DNA of 64,000 nt from DASUVM01 sp036378955. Lineage in GTDB: Bacteria > Patescibacteriota > Saccharimonadia > Saccharimonadales > Saccharimonadaceae. The position numbers and the translations under genes were made by a program. Below the pieces are notes generated by a model that worked only from the letters and a program-made list of their open reading frames with translations, was not told the origin of the DNA and made no database searches. Below are positions 60,134 through 64,000 of the stretch, in pieces (position 1 is the stretch's first letter; each line of letters starts with the position of its first letter). The stretch is taken from assembly GCA_036378955.1 (NCBI GenBank), contig DASUVM010000003.1, positions 62,001-126,000 of the forward strand, read 5' to 3'.

Positions 60134-60529
60134 ATGATTACCAAGAAAATTGCCATTATCGAAGACGACCAAGTTATTGCTGAAATGTATCGCATGAAGT
60201 TTGAGGTAGAAAACTTCGAGGTTGAAGTTGCCGCCAATGGCAGGCTCGGTGTTGAACTGGTTGAAAGCATGCAGCCCGATATGATCTTGCTTGATATTCA
60301 AATGCCTGAAATGAACGGCGAAGAGGCGCTGCGCAAAATTCGCGGGCATGAGTGGGGCAAGCATATTCCGGTAATGGTGCTGACTAACTTAGGCGAAGAA
60401 GAAGCGCCAAAAGGGCTCAAGCAGCTCGATGTTATCAGCTACATCGTCAAGGCCGACTTAACGCCGAGCCAAGTGGTAAAGCGGGTGAAAGAATTTTTAC
60501 TACCTGAAACAACTGCTCAGGCCGCTTGA
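60134..60529 (+). CDS. single-domain response regulator (CheY-like)
   Basis: A 131-residue receiver domain. The acidic pair IIEDDQVIA, the phospho-acceptor Asp in MILLDIQMPEMNG (about 54) and the Lys in YIVKADLTP are all present. No output domain follows, so the signal passes by protein contact. It overlaps by 13 bases the end of folD on the other strand. The histidine kinase 3 kb upstream is the only kinase in the window. Confidence 0.85.
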   Translation: MITKKIAIIEDDQVIAEMYRMKFEVENFEVEVAANGRLGVELVESMQPDMILLDIQMPEMNGEEALRKIRGHEWGKHIPVMVLTNLGEEEAPKGLKQLDVISYIVKADLTPSQVVKRVKEFLLPETTAQAA

Positions 60530-61344
60530 TCGGCACCGGCCACTTGGCGAGCTGCCCGAATAACATTATCGAACAAGGCGCACACCGTGAGCGGGCCAAC
60601 ACCGCCTTTTTCAGGGGTTATTGTTAGATCTTGACGTTCGCGCACATCGGGGGCAAGATCGCCCACTAACTTGCCGGCTTCAGAGGCAACCCCGGCGTCT
60701 ATCACCACGGCGTTTGGTTTTATCATGGCGCTGGCGAGCACCCCGGCCGAGCCTGTGCCGGTAACAATTACATCGGCGGCTTTAACTTGTTTTAAAAACT
60801 CGGCTTCAGAGGTTGTGGCATCGAGCACAATCGGCTCTAGCCCCGACTTTCGCCACAGTGCCTCCAACGGTGCGCCAACGAGCCTACCCTTCCCGATAAT
60901 AACTATGTTTTTTGCTCGTAAGTCAATGTTATAGGCGGCCAGCAGCCAATTAATTGACATGGCCGTGGCTGGCTCGAATTGCGAAGCCTCGCCCAGAGCA
61001 TCGACATCTTTTTCGGGCGCAACGGCGTTCACAAGCGCATCGGTTTTATTCGGGTCACTAAGTGGCAGCTGAATAATAATGCCATGCACTGTCTTATCAT
61101 TATTCAACCGCTTCAGAATTTCTGGAGCCTCAGCCTGGCCAACCAAATGATATTCAAGCTCTATTAAAATATCCTCAGCATAGCGTTTTTTCAACGCCAC
61201 ATAGCTGTTAATTATGGGGTCGTCTTTTGTTTGAATAATCGCCAGCTTCGGCACCACATGCCACGCCTGCCTAAGTGCGCGCACCTGCCGTGCCTGCCGC
61301 TCTTTAATATAGCCCGCTAATTCCCGGCCGTTTAGTAGTTTCAT
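60517..61344 (-). CDS. folD: methylenetetrahydrofolate dehydrogenase/cyclohydrolase
   Basis: About 275 residues. Bifunctional enzyme that interconverts 5,10-methylene- and 10-formyl-tetrahydrofolate using NAD(P). MKLLNGRELAGYIKE, YVALKKRYAE (catalytic Lys in the family), GIIIQLPLS, VDALG, IIGKGRLVGAPLEAL (the usual GRSxxVGxP region, here with K-G-R-L) and TPEKGGVGPLTVCALF match FolD. The ATG at 61344 follows TACAAT by 6 bases; a longer frame upstream has no support. Confidence 0.9.
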   Translation of the reverse strand: MKLLNGRELAGYIKERQARQVRALRQAWHVVPKLAIIQTKDDPIINSYVALKKRYAEDILIELEYHLVGQAEAPEILKRLNNDKTVHGIIIQLPLSDPNKTDALVNAVAPEKDVDALGEASQFEPATAMSINWLLAAYNIDLRAKNIVIIGKGRLVGAPLEALWRKSGLEPIVLDATTSEAEFLKQVKAADVIVTGTGSAGVLASAMIKPNAVVIDAGVASEAGKLVGDLAPDVRERQDLTITPEKGGVGPLTVCALFDNVIRAARQVAGADQAA

Positions 61345-61389
61345 ATGGCTATTGTAACAGAGGTGGAGTGAACTACAAACATCCCTTGA

Positions 61390-61636
61390 GCGCATATTGG
61401 TAGCCCGAGGGGCCACAGCCACCTCGTTGCAACGCTGCAAAAGCTGAAGCTGGGCGCAGCCGACCAGCGCCGGCTCGCAGCAATGACCGACGACGAGCAA
61501 GCCGATCGTGGACGCGCTCGAAACCGGCAGGCCCTTCCGTGTGGTCGAGCTAGACCGCGGTGATGCAAGGCCAACCGAAGGCCAGGCTGGCACCGCCCTC
61601 AAGAAGTGCACCATCACGATCACGTTCGAGTTCTAG
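61390..61636 (+). pseudogene. GC-rich gene remnant
   Basis: Two frames together read as one protein: TLQKLKLGAADQRRLAAMTD, then after a shift KPIVDALETGRPFRVVELDR and GTALKKCTITITFEF, stop TAG (61634-61636). No start. A perfect hairpin terminator (AGCCGGCCCC / GGGGCCGGCT, 61648-61674) follows, as after other GC-rich accessory genes. The frameshift lies between about 61493 and 61502. Confidence 0.4.
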
Positions 61637-61746
61637 CCGCTCTTAGCAGCCGGCCCCTCAGCATGGGGCCGGCTGTGTTTAAAACTTGCTCAAACTAGTT
61701 AGTATTGAAGATCGCTTTTCGCTATGAAATGCCGTATACTGACGCC

Positions 61747-62052
61747 ATGAAAAAGCTTAAGCGTCGTACGAAGTGGATTATAGCTAGTGTGGTGATAGTT
61801 TTAGTTATGGCAGTTTTATATTTATTAGCGTTATTTACGCCAAATTCCATTTACCGTAAGGCCGCTCTTTACCCGCTGTGGTTTATCGAGTGTGGTAAGC
61901 AGCCAGTTTTAGCATCGTATTTTGGAGAGACGCCAACATACTACTTACCTGAAGACGGAGGCTATGGACCAAATATCTTTACTGATAGATATTTCTGCTC
62001 CGAAACAGAGGCCCGTGCGGCTGGGTTTGAGCGAACAATCCATCATAAATAA
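61747..62052 (+). CDS. small membrane-anchored protein
   Basis: 101 residues: basic start (KKLKRRTK), one transmembrane helix (about 9-30), then an exported 70-residue domain with two Cys (FIECGKQP, YFCSETEARA). TATACT (61735-61740) lies 6 bases before the ATG, so the mRNA is leaderless. Family unknown. Confidence 0.55.
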   Translation: MKKLKRRTKWIIASVVIVLVMAVLYLLALFTPNSIYRKAALYPLWFIECGKQPVLASYFGETPTYYLPEDGGYGPNIFTDRYFCSETEARAAGFERTIHHK

Positions 62053-62163
62053 TATATAAAGTTTTCACCTGCAAGATTAAAAACCTATGAACTTTTGCAA
62101 GATTGATTCGCACTTGCAAAAATTTATGCGTATACTGGGCAGCAACGTAAACGGAAATTCTGT

Positions 62164-63597
62164 ATGAAGCGAATAATGCTGAGCTTGTGTTTTGTTTTGT
62201 CGTTTAGTTTTTTAACCATTAATAGTGCCCGGGCAGAAGAGGCAAGCATAACCTCCAACATACCAGATGGCGCTTTAGTGGTGTTGAGCGAGGTCTACCC
62301 GAATGGCAAGAACCTTAACGCAAACAACCTTTCAGATGAATCAGGCAGCGAGTTTATTGAAATTTACAACCGAAGCGCACAAACAGTTACGCTGGGCGAT
62401 TATGAGCTGAGCCGTTCGGGCTCAACGAGCGTTTTTCAACTAACAGGCAGTTTGGCGGCAGGGGCATATTTGGCAATTTACCCTTCGTTTACTATCGTGA
62501 ACAGTGGTGGCACCGTTTCGCTCACCCATAAACCGAGCGGGCTGATAACCAGCGCTACTTACACGGCAGCAGCCGGTGCTAGCGAAGATTTTTCATTTCA
62601 TCTCATAGATATACCCACCGGCACCTGGGCCAAACTGAGCCCAACACCACACCAGGCACCGCCAAGTGCCCCCGAAGAACCAGAGGAAGAAGAGCCAGAG
62701 CAGCCCGCAGCTTGCTCAATTACCGGCGTGCACCTTTCAGAAATTGGCGCCAACCCCAGCGGGAGCGACACCTTGGGCGGTGAATTTATTGAATTTTACA
62801 ACAGCAACGAAACATCGGTTTCGCTTGAGGGTTGCACGCTAATTAGCGACAAAATGAGCAACTTTAGTTTCACAGCGAGTGATGTTATTCCAGCCAAAAC
62901 CCATCGCGCTTTTAGCCTGGCCGACAAATTATTAAATAGCGGCGGCACCGTCACCTTTCAAACCGCCACGCAAGAAGAAGCTGTGCAATATAACGCCCTG
63001 GGCGACGATGAAGCCTGGGCACTTATTGCCAACAGCTGGCAGTTAACAACCCTTGCCACACCAAACGCCAGCAATCAAGCCTCGCCAGGTAAAGGCGCCA
63101 GCACGGGTGATGTCGAGGTAGAAGAAGAACCAGCGCCCTGCCCCACTGGCAAATATCGTAACCCCGAAACCGGCCGCTGCAAAAATATTGAAGCCAGCGT
63201 TGCCACCGCTACAGTTTGCGGCCCCGGCAAAGAACGTAACGCCGAGACAAATCGGTGCCGAAACATAGCCACCGCCAGCGCCACCATAACACCGTGCGAT
63301 CCCGGCCAAGAAAGAAACCCTGCAACCAACCGCTGCCGTAAAATTGCCACCGCAAGCACGAGCAACCCGGCACCTTGCAAAGAAGGCTACGAGCGAAACC
63401 CTGAAACAAATCGCTGCCGAAGGCTAGTAAGCACACCGGCCAACACCGCACAAATTGACGACGCTAAAAAACAAAACCCCACCCACGACCTTTTCGTGCT
63501 GGGCGCCGCCGGAGCAGCCATTGGCGGGTTTTTGCTGTATGAATATAGGGGCTCGGTTGCTGCTCAATTTAGAAAATTGCGGTTTTCTAAGAAATAA
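62164..63597 (+). CDS. lamin-tail-domain surface protein with Cys repeats
   Basis: A 477-residue exported protein: signal peptide (1-24), two lamin-tail-like domains (VVLSEVYPNGKNL and GSEFIEIYNRS; then HLSEIGANPSG and GEFIEFYNSNE), an acidic Pro linker between them, then four Cys repeats of about 17 residues (CPTGKYRNPETGRC, CGPGKERNAETNRC, CDPGQERNPATNRC, CKEGYERNPETNRC), and a C-terminal membrane helix with a basic end. Envelope-exposed; the Cys repeats probably form disulfide loops. No sortase motif. Confidence 0.75.
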   Translation: MKRIMLSLCFVLSFSFLTINSARAEEASITSNIPDGALVVLSEVYPNGKNLNANNLSDESGSEFIEIYNRSAQTVTLGDYELSRSGSTSVFQLTGSLAAGAYLAIYPSFTIVNSGGTVSLTHKPSGLITSATYTAAAGASEDFSFHLIDIPTGTWAKLSPTPHQAPPSAPEEPEEEEPEQPAACSITGVHLSEIGANPSGSDTLGGEFIEFYNSNETSVSLEGCTLISDKMSNFSFTASDVIPAKTHRAFSLADKLLNSGGTVTFQTATQEEAVQYNALGDDEAWALIANSWQLTTLATPNASNQASPGKGASTGDVEVEEEPAPCPTGKYRNPETGRCKNIEASVATATVCGPGKERNAETNRCRNIATASATITPCDPGQERNPATNRCRKIATASTSNPAPCKEGYERNPETNRCRRLVSTPANTAQIDDAKKQNPTHDLFVLGAAGAAIGGFLLYEYRGSVAAQFRKLRFSKK

Positions 63598-63659
63598 ATA
63601 TGGGCCCCGTACAATGGTTCGCTAGCCAAAGAATCGACTTAGAGCTATATGCAATCTTG

Positions 63660-64000
63660 CTAGCTACGCTTCACACGAGACACAGTAAGAAGGTACTCTT
63701 GATCATCGGTTTGGCTGGAATGTAAGAGGTAAAAATCATTTTTCTGAAACTGGCTCATTATGCCTATAGGAGTGTTCTGTATCCCGCGCCACAACAGGAT
63801 AGCATCCCCCTTATTTAGGGATACTGTTCTCTTTCCGCCATTATGAGTAAACCTGATTGCTATTGCAACTTTTAGACGTACACGAATAAAACGTTGTCCA
63901 ATAGTCGAATCGTATCCCATTTCAATACTATAGAATGAGTCATCGATATTGAGTAAATCAAATATGAGCCGGTGATTTGGAGATAGTGTTGAATTTCCTG
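63660..64000 (-). CDS. partial EgtD-like methyltransferase C-terminus, tentative
   Basis: The minus strand is open from the right edge to a stop at 63660 (113 codons). The order of strands LKVAIAIRFTHNGGKRTVSL, then GDAILLWRGIQ, NDFYLLHSSQ and EYLLTVSRVKR fits the C-terminal part of the EgtD / histidine methyltransferase-like family, but the SAM-binding half lies outside the window. An internal ATG at 63920 is not a start. Confidence 0.35.
   Translation of the reverse strand, partial: GNSTLSPNHRLIFDLLNIDDSFYSIEMGYDSTIGQRFIRVRLKVAIAIRFTHNGGKRTVSLNKGDAILLWRGIQNTPIGIMSQFQKNDFYLLHSSQTDDQEYLLTVSRVKRS

Noticed and set aside
1..64000. CRISPR array or cas genes
   Set aside because: No regularly spaced identical repeats of 24-40 bases and no cas-like proteins were found.

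Overview
The window reads as a chromosomal segment of a Candidatus Saccharibacteria (TM7)-like bacterium of the candidate phyla radiation. This is an inference from gene content and style, not from a marker-gene tree. The signs are secreted proteins ending in LPATGP-type cell-wall signals, a sortase next to its own substrate, DUF916/WxL-like surface proteins, ordinary TGA/TAA/TAG stops, and many genes whose -10 box lies only 6-7 bases before the start codon, which implies leaderless mRNAs.

Layout. 1-5 kb: phosphoglycerate kinase and pyruvate kinase separated by a perfect 30-bp inverted repeat, an ASCH protein and a TolB-like propeller. 5-13 kb: a minus-strand surface cluster (WxL-like protein, two DUF916-like proteins, a small Tat-like anchor, two phage-fibre-like proteins, a glycosyltransferase and a methyltransferase). 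13-20 kb: small enzymes, then two tandem paralogues of a divergent sigma-70-like protein, the second lacking region 4. 20-27 kb: regulators, a DUF2207-like protein, methyltransferase, S51 peptidase, ABC exporter. 27-28 kb: a decayed IS982-family element. 28.7-33.1 kb: dabA-dabB, a predicted bicarbonate uptake system. 33-46.5 kb: a mosaic of single cargo genes, broken genes, an IS3-family element and repeated hairpin units, ending at tRNA-Glu. 47-54 kb: two LPATGP surface proteins with GC-rich accessory genes between them. 54-64 kb: histidine kinase, methyltransferase/acyltransferase-like pair, TPR-like protein, response regulator, folD, a lamin-tail surface protein and a partial EgtD-like gene.

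The most interesting structure is between 33.6 and 46.4 kb. At least seven copies of one repeat unit lie there in the same orientation. Each has a sequence near GAATCGAAC, then TTACAGAGG, then a nested hairpin whose arms change together between copies. Four copies continue into a 28-45 codon ORF starting MVNL or MVSL whose codons differ mostly at synonymous sites. Single minus-strand genes (Fic, a TraB-like protein, a DHH phosphoesterase) sit between copies, and the last copy abuts the CCA end of tRNA-Glu. This looks like a cassette array or tRNA-anchored accretion site.

A second theme is GC-rich small genes bounded by strong hairpins, including two paralogues (28.2 and 48.9 kb) of a family I cannot name.
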